Shown here: one piece after another, positions 9,088-17,651 of the stretch | How the letters are laid out: each line of letters starts with the position of its first letter | How positions within the stretch are numbered: the first letter of the stretch is position 1 | Source: Stentor coeruleus | Lineage: Eukaryota > Ciliophora > Heterotrichea > Heterotrichida > Stentoridae | Length of the DNA: 30,375 nucleotides | Assembly (NCBI GenBank): GCA_001970955.1 | Contig: MPUH01000894.1 | Coordinates: forward strand, 1-30,375 | Direction: 5' to 3' | The notes under the pieces: model-generated | What the model saw: the letters and a program-made list of their open reading frames with translations, nothing else | Told to the model about the DNA's origin: nothing | Databases searched by the model: none | Program-made: the position numbers and the translations under genes

Positions 9088-10782
9088 ATGAATTTGAGTT
9101 TTGAAAAAACTAATACTGAAGCTGAAGAACTATTAACAGCAATATGCTACTACAAGCAAACCATAAAGCAAGCTGAATCACTAAAAATTAAAAACTACAA
9201 TCGTATGTACAAAGAAAAAATGCTAAAGAAAGTGAATTTACGTGAAGAAGACAAACTCTCTCTAACAAATTCCTTAATTTTTCCAAGTTTATGCACAATA
9301 AGCATTCATAGCTTCTATGGAATACTTTACAGAATATCAAAAATAGTTGATATCCCATTGAAAATAACACCAACACTATTCTTACCATGTCCTGGTTATT
9401 ATATTTATACAAACTCAAAAGGGATTCTTCAAATCAATGATTCTGCAGATTGTTTTAGTAGGTTCTTTGATATTATTGAAAATAATAAACGAGAGATGTT
9501 AGGTGTTGCATGTATTTTTAAAAAAGTTAATCACAAAATTCGGCTTTTTAAAACTTCAGGTCAAGCTAAAGCTTATGTCCTTTCAAAACCTACAGTTTTA
9601 GGTCTAATGCAAGAATTTGTAGTTCCAGCAAATGATGTGATTTCTGTTTTTAAGGCTCATTGGAAGAATCATAAATATAAATATTATCTTGTAAGCAACA
9701 GAAAAAAAATCGATAAACAAAAATCAAAGTATCCAAGATCACAAAGTGCACAGGTTGGAGTTAAAATACAAAACAAACTTGAAACTGATCTATTGGATGT
9801 TTTTAATAAGAAAAAAAGAGAAAGTCTTAAATCTGGTGTGTCTCATAACTTTAACAGCAATACTGGGTTAATTAATCACTTGAAAAGTAAACTTAAATTT
9901 CCATGGAAACCTCAGCTTCAATCAGCAATTTACATGACAAAAGAAGAGTCATCAAAGTTTTTAGTAAATTGTCAATCAATAACCCAATCTTATATGCATC
10001 CAGTTCATACATCAAATCCTGAAATTGAAAAGACTATGCAACTAGTAAACTATTTACTTAAAAAATTTTGTATGCATGAAAAGTATGAAATAACAGAATG
10101 TGTTTGCGAATTTATTAAAGATTCAAAAAAAAATTGGATTCTTATAAATTGCCCACAAATAAAAGTTCAGGCAATGGATTGAATAGAAAAAACTCGAGGG
10201 GTTTGTGAGAAAGATCAAGGATGTAAGTCAGATTCAGAAAGCGAGTTTATTGATGAAATTTTACAAAGAGTCGAAGATACATCAAAAAATCCTGATAGTG
10301 CTGATGTGACTAATCAAGAAGCCAATATAAAGACACATTTTTCTATGAAATTTCCTACAACATTAACTTTTTATGATAAATTTAGGAAAACTATTACAAA
10401 AATTGATAGGATTAGAAAAAAAGAACGCATCAATCCTAATGTAGGTTTATCATATGAATTAATACAAGAATACAAAACTAACTTCCAAATAGACCGAAAT
10501 GGGAGCATGTCAAATATTATGCTGAGTCATTCTAATATAACACCTTTTAATAAATCCTTTCACACAAAACCACATCGATCTCCAAGTTTGACTTTGAATG
10601 TTATACACAACTCAATTTATTCATCATCAAAATCTTATGATATTTATGGAGCTACCGATATTATTAATAGGCATTGTGCAGAATCAGTTGAAGATTATCA
10701 AAGGATTTTAATTGGTTTAAAAAAAAGTAAACTAAGAGTTAGGGATCTTAATGAAAAAATTGTGAAAAATATGCCAAATTAA
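9088..10782 (+). CDS. Hypothetical protein with one in-frame TGA
   Basis: The frame from ATG 9088 runs 364 codons to a TGA at 10180-10182 and then continues, in the same frame and without another stop, for 200 more codons to TAA at 10782. The sequence on both sides (QIKVQAMD, then IEKTRGVCEKDQ) has the same Lys/Asn/Ser-rich composition, so this looks like one 565-codon gene with a single TGA. No 15- or 16-nt GT-AG intron removes that TGA. Possible explanations are a TGG to TGA change or sequencing error, stop readthrough, or a genuine end at 364 residues with a long open 3' region. The N-terminal half has a Leu-rich helix and an aromatic segment (FLPCPGYYIYTNSKGILQI). The C-terminal part is Ser/Asn-rich. 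No family is recognised and no membrane segment is convincing. Confidence 0.7.
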
Positions 10783-10826
10783 GGTCATAACTGAATAAAA
10801 AACATATAAAATTAGTTTATTATAAA

Positions 10827-11510
10827 ATGGATTCTAATGTACTAACTTCAGAAGCTCAGCTTGAGAGACTTTGCGCCAGAGAAAAATGGGTAAATCCTTA
10901 TGAAGTTCTAATGCTTGGACCTGATGCGACAGATGAAATGATTAGAACTAAATTTAGAAAACTATCGTTATTATTGCATCCTGATCGGTGTAGAGATGAA
11001 AGAGCACTTCAAGCTTTCCAAAGTAATTGATATTTAGTTCTTGAACTCGCAAACAGAACTTTACAAGATCCAGAAAAGAAAAGCATGTATCAGAGAATAA
11101 TGCGTGAAGCTCGTGAACGTGTAGAATTTGATAGAAAAAAAGAAAATCGTCGTAGAGAAATGCTTGGAATCGGCAAGTTACCTGATGATACCTTTGATTC
11201 TGAAGTCCAAGACACTGGCAATAGAATTTTCAGAGAAATTGAAGAACGGAAATTCCATTTCGATAAATACGACTGGATGGCAAAAAAAAGACAAAGAGAT
11301 GATGAAGAAAAGCGTAGAGAAGAAGAAGAAAAAAAAACTAATGAAGAAAAAGAATGGGAAAGAAGCAGAGATAAAAGGGTAAACCAATGGAGGAAATTTT
11401 CTATGAAAAAAGATCACAAAATTGTAAAATCACGAATGAAAACTTTTGAAATGCGACCTCCTCAGCCTAAAGTCGAAGAACGTCCACCAAGTAGCAAATC
11501 TACAATTTGA
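10827..11510 (+). CDS. DNAJC8-like J-domain protein (splicing-associated)
   Basis: The CDS is 10827-11022 joined to 11038-11510, 222 residues, ending with TGA. The J domain spans about residues 20-75: NPYEVLMLGPDATDEMIRTK, then FRKLSLLLHPDR with the HPD tripeptide that stimulates Hsp70 ATPase. After it come QILELANRTLQDPEKKSMYQ and a long charged helix with RQRDDEEKRREEEEKK and WERSRDKRVNQWRKF, the arrangement of DNAJC8/SPF31, a nuclear J protein of about 250 residues associated with spliceosomes. Without the 15-nt intron the frame hits TGA in the middle of the J domain. The stop lies 8 nt from the stop of the convergent gene 11519-12109. The DNAJC8 assignment is strong for architecture; a splicing role is by family. 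Confidence 0.88.
11023..11037 (+). other. 15-nt intron in the DNAJC8-like gene
   Basis: GTAATTGATATTTAG, phase 1. It contains an in-frame TGA if retained. Splicing gives LQAFQILELANRTLQDPEKK, matching J-domain helix IV without a gap. Confidence 0.93.
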
Positions 11511-11518
11511 ATAATTAG

Positions 11519-12109
11519 CTAATTAAACCTTTTATTCAGTAAAATGTTGATTTTTGCGCTTTTGTTTGTTTTTTTACTTCTTTTTGGCTTTTGCTTTATA
11601 GCCCTAGGCGTGTATGGATAGAATTTTTTTGCAGGGCTTTCACTTGAAACTTTTAAAGAATGATTCATTGATAATGATAAATTAGTAGTTGCAGACCTTG
11701 AAACACGATTGACTAAGTAAGTTGAATCCATGTTTAATTCCTTGTCTTTTTGTAGTTTTTTTTTGCTTTTAGGTAAAAGAGCTGGTTCAAATTCTAAGCA
11801 GTTTCCTACCATGAAATAACCATTATTGTCAGTTTGTCGTTTACAGTGATTTTCTCGATATGGGCTTCCACTAACTATCCTGTTTTTATAATTTTCTGGA
11901 CTGTATGCGCCTGGACCCACACGATATCCTGTTTTTTTTGCTAAGATATCATATGCGATAAACCTTCTTTCGAGTGAAAATGATGATTTTTTACAATCTC
12001 CTTTCGGTGATTTAAAATCTATTACTCTTCCATCGTAAGAGTTTTTATAGACATAGTAAGGAGGAGTTTTTTCCTTAGTACTTCGAAATTCTAATAAAGT
12101 TGGCCTCAT
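11519..12109 (-). CDS. STPGR/SHIPPO-like, probable axonemal protein
   Basis: A 196-residue minus-strand ORF, ATG at 12109, stop TAA. It contains GYRVGPGAYSPENY at about residues 61-74, the PGxY core of the STPGR/SHIPPO repeats found in outer dense fibre proteins and in microtubule inner proteins of cilia. Other spaced aromatic/basic pieces (TPPYYVYKNSYDGRVIDFKS; GSPYRENHCKRQ; FYPYTPRAIK) fit a small basic axoneme-binding protein. The C-terminal half is low complexity, Ser/Lys-rich. Only one clear PGxY repeat is seen, so the family call is moderate. It converges on the DNAJC8-like gene with only 8 nt between the two stop codons, so the 3' untranslated regions must overlap. Confidence 0.75.
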   Translation of the reverse strand: MRPTLLEFRSTKEKTPPYYVYKNSYDGRVIDFKSPKGDCKKSSFSLERRFIAYDILAKKTGYRVGPGAYSPENYKNRIVSGSPYRENHCKRQTDNNGYFMVGNCLEFEPALLPKSKKKLQKDKELNMDSTYLVNRVSRSATTNLSLSMNHSLKVSSESPAKKFYPYTPRAIKQKPKRSKKTNKSAKINILLNKRFN

Positions 12110-12477
12110 TTAATTGTTTATCACCATTTATGCTGGCACAATAAGCCTTCCTAGCAGGAGACTTATTATAATAAACGATATAAATGATACCTAGAGCTTA
12201 CTGAATTAATCTTCTTATCATATTACAGCTATTTATACTAATTATAACTAAAGAGCTAAATGTAATTAATTATTTGGCTGGTATTATAACTATAAAATCT
12301 TCCCCAATTAATCTATAAATAATTATATAAATTGATCTCTTATATAAAATGTGCCTTTAAATCCACACCTCAATATGCTTATTCATAATCTATTTATAGA
12401 AATAATTCATCCTAAAATTTACATAAAAATATGTTAAAGATGTTAATATAGGAATTTAGAACTACATTATATATAAT
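12110..12477. other. Divergent intergenic region, no supported gene
   Basis: About 370 nt of AT-rich sequence between two divergently transcribed genes. It should contain both promoters. No motif is recognised. Confidence 0.5.
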
Positions 12478-13973
12478 ATGTTTGGAAAATGTATGAAAGA
12501 AAATTGCAAGATCGACGCCTTTTATTCATGTTCATGCAACACTAAATATAGATTTTGTATTCAATGTATTAACGAGCACATAACTCATCCTGGCTATCAT
12601 ATACGCATAGATTTAAAAGAATTAAAGTTAAATATTATAAATGCCAAAATTTGCAGTGAAGAAAATTTGAATAAGAATACTTTACTATGTGAAGATGAAG
12701 GCCGCAAACTGATCTATCTTATTTCAAATAAAATTTTAGATATAATAAGAAGAAATGAAGAAAGGCTTAAAAAAGTAAAAATGAAGGCCGCAAACTGATC
12801 TATCTTATTTCAAATAAAATTTTAGATATAATAAGAAGAAATGAAGAAAGGCTTAAAAAAGTAAATCTTTTGTATTTATCAGGGGCAATCGAAGAAAATA
12901 TTGTCAAAGAGATGAAACAACTTGGGTCAATAAATGAAATTTTTGTTTTTGCTGATGATTTAAGAGAAGCGATTTCTAATCAATTCTCTAAATATTGTAA
13001 TTCAGATGCAAACAAATTATTAGATATTTTAGAAAGGAGCAACGAACATCTTATTCACGGCAATAAGCTTCTTTCAACAATCTGTGAAAGTAATGAAAAT
13101 TCTAGTAGTAAGCTCCTAGAAAAAATTGATAGATTGGAAAAATCTTTAAACAGTCATGATGAAAAATTAAAAATGCTTGGAGAGACGCCTGGAGTCAGCA
13201 ATTTATTGCTTGAAACTAAAAAGAAAGTGAAAATAAAAATTTCAGAGATGTCAAACAAATTTGAATCATCGTTAAATAAATTCAAAAAAGAATTTGATGA
13301 AAAGTTTAACAATCAAATTTTACAAAATTTGGCTAACAAGCCATTTGAAAAAGAAATAAAAGCAAGTGAAGAGATGTCTAAATATTTATTTATGACAATC
13401 ACTGAAACAAACAGCAAAATTGAAGGTTTTCAAGAAAGCATAAATACTATTTTTAATCAACTCAGTATTTTGGAAAATAAGATATATGAAAAAGNCATAA
13501 ATACTATTTTTAATCAACTCAGTATTTTGGAAAATAAGATATATGAAAAAGATAAATTAAAAATTACATCAGAAAACTCTCAGCAATTTAATAAAGAAAT
13601 CAGTTATCTAATGAATTTTACAGAAATGCTATCAAATGTGTTCGAGGGTGGGTATTATTTTTTGCAGACTATCAAGAAAACAGGTGATGGAAAATATTTT
13701 TCAACTTGTAATTTCTAAACAGTTGGTAAGAAAAATTCAGCATGTAATTCCTATTAAGATGGTAATACCTAAGCAGATATGGCAGGTATTTTATATTTAG
13801 GCGAATGTAATTGATAAAAAGATAGTAAGAGATATTAAGAATGTAAAATTTATTAAGTAATTATCTGGGATAATGAAGAAAAAAAAAAATTTAAGACTGC
13901 TTTATTGAATGATAATGAAGTAGTAAGCTTTTTAGAAATATATCCTGAATGCAAGGCAAAACTAATTAGTTAG
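12478..13973 (+). CDS. B-box-like zinc finger, coiled-coil protein with WD-like C-terminus
   Basis: The N-terminus is a B-box-like zinc site: C5 and C10, then CSCNTKYRFCIQC, then EHITHPGYH. Long coiled coil follows (from about residue 70, including NKLLDILERSNEHL and SSKLLEKIDRLEKSL). As given, the frame breaks at about 12798 because of an 85-nt exact duplication with a 1-nt spacer; dropping one copy (86 nt) restores one frame. A second duplication (57 nt including an N) is in frame. Near the end, eight 15-nt introns (13708-13857) must be removed. Splicing turns seven in-frame stops, in six places, into GKYFST-FAYDMAGEYK-LIIWDNEE, which resembles a WD40 blade ending in IWD, and the ORF then runs to TAG at 13971. 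Corrected length is about 410 residues. The function is unknown; B-box plus coiled coil suggests a scaffold. Confidence 0.75.
12695..12865 (+). repeat. 85-nt exact direct repeat with 1-nt spacer (probable assembly artefact)
   Basis: Positions 12695-12779 recur exactly at 12781-12865, separated by a single A. Deleting one copy plus the spacer (86 nt) rejoins ORF 12478-12798 to the downstream frame. It has the same shape as the N-containing duplication 570 nt further on. Confidence 0.85.
13439..13551 (+). repeat. 56-nt exact direct repeat around an N (scaffold join)
   Basis: Positions 13439-13494 recur exactly at 13496-13551 with a single N at 13495. This is the signature of two contigs with overlapping ends joined by a nominal gap. 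One copy should probably be removed; the frame is unaffected. Confidence 0.92.
13708..13857 (+). other. Array of eight 15-nt introns separated by micro-exons
   Basis: Eight segments, each exactly 15 nt, starting GTA and ending AG: 13708-13722, 13726-13740, 13744-13758, 13762-13776, 13786-13800, 13807-13821, 13825-13839 and 13843-13857. The exons between them are 3, 3, 3, 9, 6, 3 and 3 nt. All eight are phase 1. Unspliced, the frame has seven stops. Spliced, it reads ST-FAYDMAGEYK-LIIWDNEE and continues open to 13971. The acceptors are CAG (3), AAG (4) and TAG (1), whereas the single introns in other genes here all end TAG. The intron sequences differ from one another, so simple tandem duplication is not evident. 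The alternative is one 150-nt intron, also in frame, but that does not explain the strict 15-nt GT-AG units. Confidence 0.85.
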
Positions 13974-14364
13974 GAAATTTCATAAAATAATAGTAATAAA
14001 ATTTGAATGGTTTTTGTTTTATATTAAATAATTGCTTTTTCAAGTTAGTTATTAAGTTAAGTCTTTGTTTTAACTTGAAAATACTTATGAATATACTGAA
14101 ATTAATTATCCCTTAATCTAGCCTTCAACTCATAATTATATTATATAATTAAACTAATTACATACAAGATTACTAAACAATTTTATGCACAAATCTAAAA
14201 CTCAAATAATCCCTTTAGCTCTTTTAAATCTAAAAAAACTTTTTCTTCCTAAAAAGTTTAATCTCAGCTTTCAAAATCTTACAATAATTAATAATCATAT
14301 TCTATAAAATCATAAATACAAGCACTAAAAGCTTTAAACCTAAATCTCTATAATAAATATTATT
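13974..14364. other. Intergenic, no supported gene
   Basis: About 390 nt of AT-rich sequence between two plus-strand genes. No motif or RNA gene is seen. Confidence 0.5.
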
Positions 14365-15123
14365 ATGGAAACAATAAAAAAATCGCAAAAGCTAAACGTT
14401 TCAGACATAATAAGAAGAATAAAAGATGCAGATATTCAACAAAAAAAATCTTCAGATAAATCTCTTCTCTACTTAGAAAACTATTCCAAAGAATCCTTAA
14501 ATTCAAGTATAATAAGCAAATCTTTTAATGCAATTGGAAGCTATAAGCATGGAGATACACTTAAATACAAAGACTCAAATTTTTCTAGTAAAAGATTGTT
14601 TTCATCAAGGAAAAATCCATCTAATTCAACATGTGTAAAAGATATTAGCATAAATATTAACAGTGCTAAACTTCAAACTAAGACTGAAAAAAAATTGACT
14701 AAAATATTTTGTATGCTTGATAAACCAGAGATAATCAAGCAAAATAGCGCTTCAAAGTATTTAAATTTTAATAATGAAAAAGAGAAATTGATTAATAGAT
14801 CGAAAAGTGACTCTTTGAAGAAAAAATTATTTATGAGAAGCGCTCTAAAAAAAAACACAAGAATAAGCAACTTGCCCAAAATAAAAAATGAAAGCATTTC
14901 ACCTGATTTACTTACAATGAAGAAAATTACTGTGCATGACTTAAAAAAAATTGAGACGCAAGGGAATAAACCAATTATTAAGCCTAAAACATTAAAGAAG
15001 ACAAAATTGGAAGAGCAGGCTTTGAAAAATAATCAGTTAGTTATTGAGATTAATGGGTTGTATACTCTAGATGAGTATGATTCTTCATCAAGATCAAGTT
15101 TAGTTCTACCGAAATTATCATAA
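14365..15123 (+). CDS. Hypothetical Lys/Ser-rich protein, 252 aa
   Basis: An uninterrupted ORF from ATG to TAA. The product is strongly basic and of low complexity, rich in Lys, Ser, Asn and Ile, and probably largely disordered, with short basic patches (KKKLFMRSALKKNTR; PIIKPKTLKKTKLEE). There is no signal peptide, transmembrane segment or catalytic motif. The last 40 residues (LVIEINGLYTLDEYDSSSR, then SSLVLPKLS) are less basic and may form a small conserved end. The gene is flanked by AT-rich intergenic DNA on both sides. I do not recognise it. Length without a stop in this composition makes it very likely to be real. Confidence 0.8.
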   Translation: METIKKSQKLNVSDIIRRIKDADIQQKKSSDKSLLYLENYSKESLNSSIISKSFNAIGSYKHGDTLKYKDSNFSSKRLFSSRKNPSNSTCVKDISININSAKLQTKTEKKLTKIFCMLDKPEIIKQNSASKYLNFNNEKEKLINRSKSDSLKKKLFMRSALKKNTRISNLPKIKNESISPDLLTMKKITVHDLKKIETQGNKPIIKPKTLKKTKLEEQALKNNQLVIEINGLYTLDEYDSSSRSSLVLPKLS

Positions 15124-15598
15124 ATAAAAGCTTATTAAATTATACTTGAAAAATATAAGAAAATACTAGAATTTTATGATCATTAAAGAATTAAAATATC
15201 TAAAGTTAGATTTTGTTTATCGAAAATGGTTTATAATATATTAAATACTATGCAAGGGGTGAAATATCTTATTTCCAAATGAATCTTAGTTTTATTCTGA
15301 GGATCCACATTTGAAATACCATCAAAAATCTGTTGTTTAGTAAGTCACTGTCTAGTTTTATGATTTTTTTCTTTGCATAGCCTCTTAGTACAAAGCATTT
15401 CATAGATGATAAAACTAAAATTTTTTGTTTGAGAAAATGGCTTGAATCAAAATGTCTATGAGGTGACTAAACTCAGACAATACATATCTAGGAAACCCAA
15501 GATTATTAGAAGAAGTTTATAATAATGTCTTTGTATTAAAATTTTATATTTTTAGCTAATAATTGTTTCAAAATTAAATGATATAATATAATATCACT
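15124..15598. other. Intergenic, no supported gene
   Basis: About 475 nt. Slightly less AT-rich around 15240-15490, with a short inverted pair (TAGTTTTAT near 15354 and ATAAAACTA near 15409), too small to call an RNA gene. Confidence 0.4.
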
Positions 15599-16225
15599 AT
15601 GCAAGAACTAGAGGAAATTGTAAAAATACTTATAGGAAACATAGTAGAAAGTCAAGAAGAAGTAGATGAAAAAATCTACACAATTCTCAGAGAATGTAAA
15701 AACCCAACACTTAAACCTTTCTTAAACATCGAACACATTAAAAAGCACCAAAATAAGCAAATTACTCTAAAACTATGCCAGAAAACTCATTGCATAGAAT
15801 GCTTAAATATAATTTTAGATTCAAATGTTTGCAATCATGGAAAGAAAATTACTGCATTCGAAAAAACCCAAATTTCTTGTTTGATGCAATTTATAGAACA
15901 TGGAGATGGGGATCGCAGAAAAAATTTTAAATGCAATATTTGTTGTGGTAATTTCACTTATGATGATATAAAAGGTAAATATTGTGAATGCCAAGAATGT
16001 TTTAAGTGTATTATAGAAAATTATGAACAATTTATTATTAGTTGCAAAATATGTAAAAGAAATTTCGAACCTGAAGAAATGAAACAAATTTCTTATGAAG
16101 CAGGGCAAAGAGTTGATTTGGTTAAAATATGCCCGATATGCAAACTAGCTATTTATGCTGATGCTTTTTCTGATGATGTCTGCTTTGTTTGTAGTGAATT
16201 TTTAGGTGAAGGTAATTGGATTTAG
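15599..16225 (+). CDS. Cysteine-rich RING-like zinc-binding protein
   Basis: A 208-residue ORF, ATG to TAG. The N-terminal third is helical. A central cluster CNICCGNF, then YCECQECFKCIIENYE and ISCKICKRNF has the spacing of a RING-type or IBR-like zinc fold (CxxC, CxCxxCxxC, CxxC), though the usual RING His is not obvious. A second cluster CPICKLAIYADAF, then DDVCFVCSEF adds another CxxC pair set, so two zinc sites are likely. An earlier pair CQKTHCIEC near residue 60 may form a third. It could be a ubiquitin ligase, but zinc-binding scaffolds with this pattern also exist. It lies 1.4 kb upstream of, and on the same strand as, the RING-less RNF213-like gene; whether the two cooperate is only speculation. 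Confidence 0.75.
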   Translation: MQELEEIVKILIGNIVESQEEVDEKIYTILRECKNPTLKPFLNIEHIKKHQNKQITLKLCQKTHCIECLNIILDSNVCNHGKKITAFEKTQISCLMQFIEHGDGDRRKNFKCNICCGNFTYDDIKGKYCECQECFKCIIENYEQFIISCKICKRNFEPEEMKQISYEAGQRVDLVKICPICKLAIYADAFSDDVCFVCSEFLGEGNWI

Positions 16226-17651
16226 TTTATTTTAGTTTGGTAGATAATATTTTCAATGTATTTTTTTAAAATTATGTGACATGTAGTTTGATTTAGATTG
16301 TATACTTAAAGAAGTGTAGCATATAATTGGAATATTTTATTAAAATAGTTTATAGATAAGTTTGTATTAGTTATAGGATATATTGTCAAAGATCTTTTAC
16401 GATTTAGTCTGCTTTTTTATAATTTTTCTATCTTTTTAATACAATTTTTGATAAGTATTTCTGCCTTCCTCTGTTTATCTTTTTTCCTTCTTATTAGTTG
16501 GCCAATTTGTTGACTATTAGAACTGTTTCTGTCAAAAGTATGATTGAAATAAAAAAGTAGTTCCTGACCTAAGCTATGGCTTCTTAAAAATTAAGGTTAA
16601 ATACGAAGATTATTGTCGTATATAAAAAATAATTATATTGATGACTATTTGCCTATTTGAGAGCTTTCAAATATTTAAATCTCATCATTAGATGATTTGT
16701 AGGCAGCTTTGATATCAGAACAAAGTAGCGTAGAGTATTTATTGAGGTTTAGAGTTTACCTTCAACCATGGAATGTGGAAATTACAGAAGAATTATATGC
16801 TTTTTTCATTGCTGGAATATTTTTTTATTGGTTGATTATTTTCCCTTTGCTAACTTGCAGAGGTAGGTAGATTTTTAGAATTTTCACAAGAGTTTATGCC
16901 TTAAAAGCTTAATAATCTTATTTTCCTTAGGTACTCAAATTTTCTTGATTTTCTATCATAAAAACTTGCTTTCATCAATTTTAGTCTAAAAAGGTGAGAA
17001 TTTCTGCCTCGATAAAGAATCAAAAATTATAGTTGACTTGATAGAGTCTTTTATAATGCTTTGGCTTAGTAAAATTTATTAGTTTTAGGCTACTATGATT
17101 TTGGATTTCATAAAGGTTTTAGCTTCCTGACCTACTTTTTAGTTTGCAGTATTTATTGAGAATTTCTATACAGACTTAGAGATAACTGAAGCTAAAATTC
17201 ATTTAACATAGTTTTTAGTTTTTATTATCAGGTTCTTTGTCTACATTTTAGATAAAAAACCTTTAGCCTTTACTTTATAATTTTTTTCTTTGAAGCTAAT
17301 GATATTCTCTTAGGATGATATCTTTCGCCTTATAATTATTATTATCTTAGATGTAAAAGTTATCTAATTAAGATACTGCTGCTTAAATAGCAAAAAGTGT
17401 CTTTTAGGTACTTAATTTCACTAAAATATTTGCTAAGACTACTCGTGAATGCATAGAAAACACAGCAATTGATAACTAAATATCAAAATTACAAATACTT
17501 TTAATTAATAGAAGTGTATTAGATGATAAAAATTACTTAAATTTTAAAGCAAAGAACTACTTTTGCTTACTTTTGAGCTATTCTTGTAAGGGGCGAATTT
17601 ATTCCATTACTCGCTTTTGAAATATCTTCTTTTTTTTTGGATATAATAATT
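16226..17651. other. Largest gene-free stretch (1.4 kb), T-rich
   Basis: No ORF with an ATG and useful length is present. The plus strand is T-rich with many TAG trinucleotides. One frame (first base at 16381) reads as a long hydrophobic sequence if stops are ignored, but its stop density (about 7%) is close to that expected for the composition. I find no tRNA, repeat array or dense 15-nt intron pattern. It may hold the promoter of the RNF213-like gene. Confidence 0.45.

Noticed and set aside
10224..10238. A 15-nt GTAAGTCAGATTCAG unit in the 9088-10782 gene
   Set aside because: Removing it creates an immediate TAA. Left in, it contains no stop.
13653..13668. A 16-nt GTATTATTTTTTGCAG unit upstream of the intron array
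   Set aside because: The unspliced reading (GGYYFLQTIKK) is open and sensible, and splicing 16 nt would break the frame.
15350..15420. Short inverted repeat suggesting a small RNA
   Set aside because: Only about 9 paired bases, with no box motifs or conserved snRNA/tRNA signature.
16381..17400. A long membrane-protein-like reading frame if TAA/TAG are read as Gln and TGA as Trp
   Set aside because: Stop density in that frame (about 7%) is near the random expectation for this composition, and another frame is similar over the part I compared. The confident genes use standard stops. Any AT-rich sequence looks protein-like once stops are replaced.
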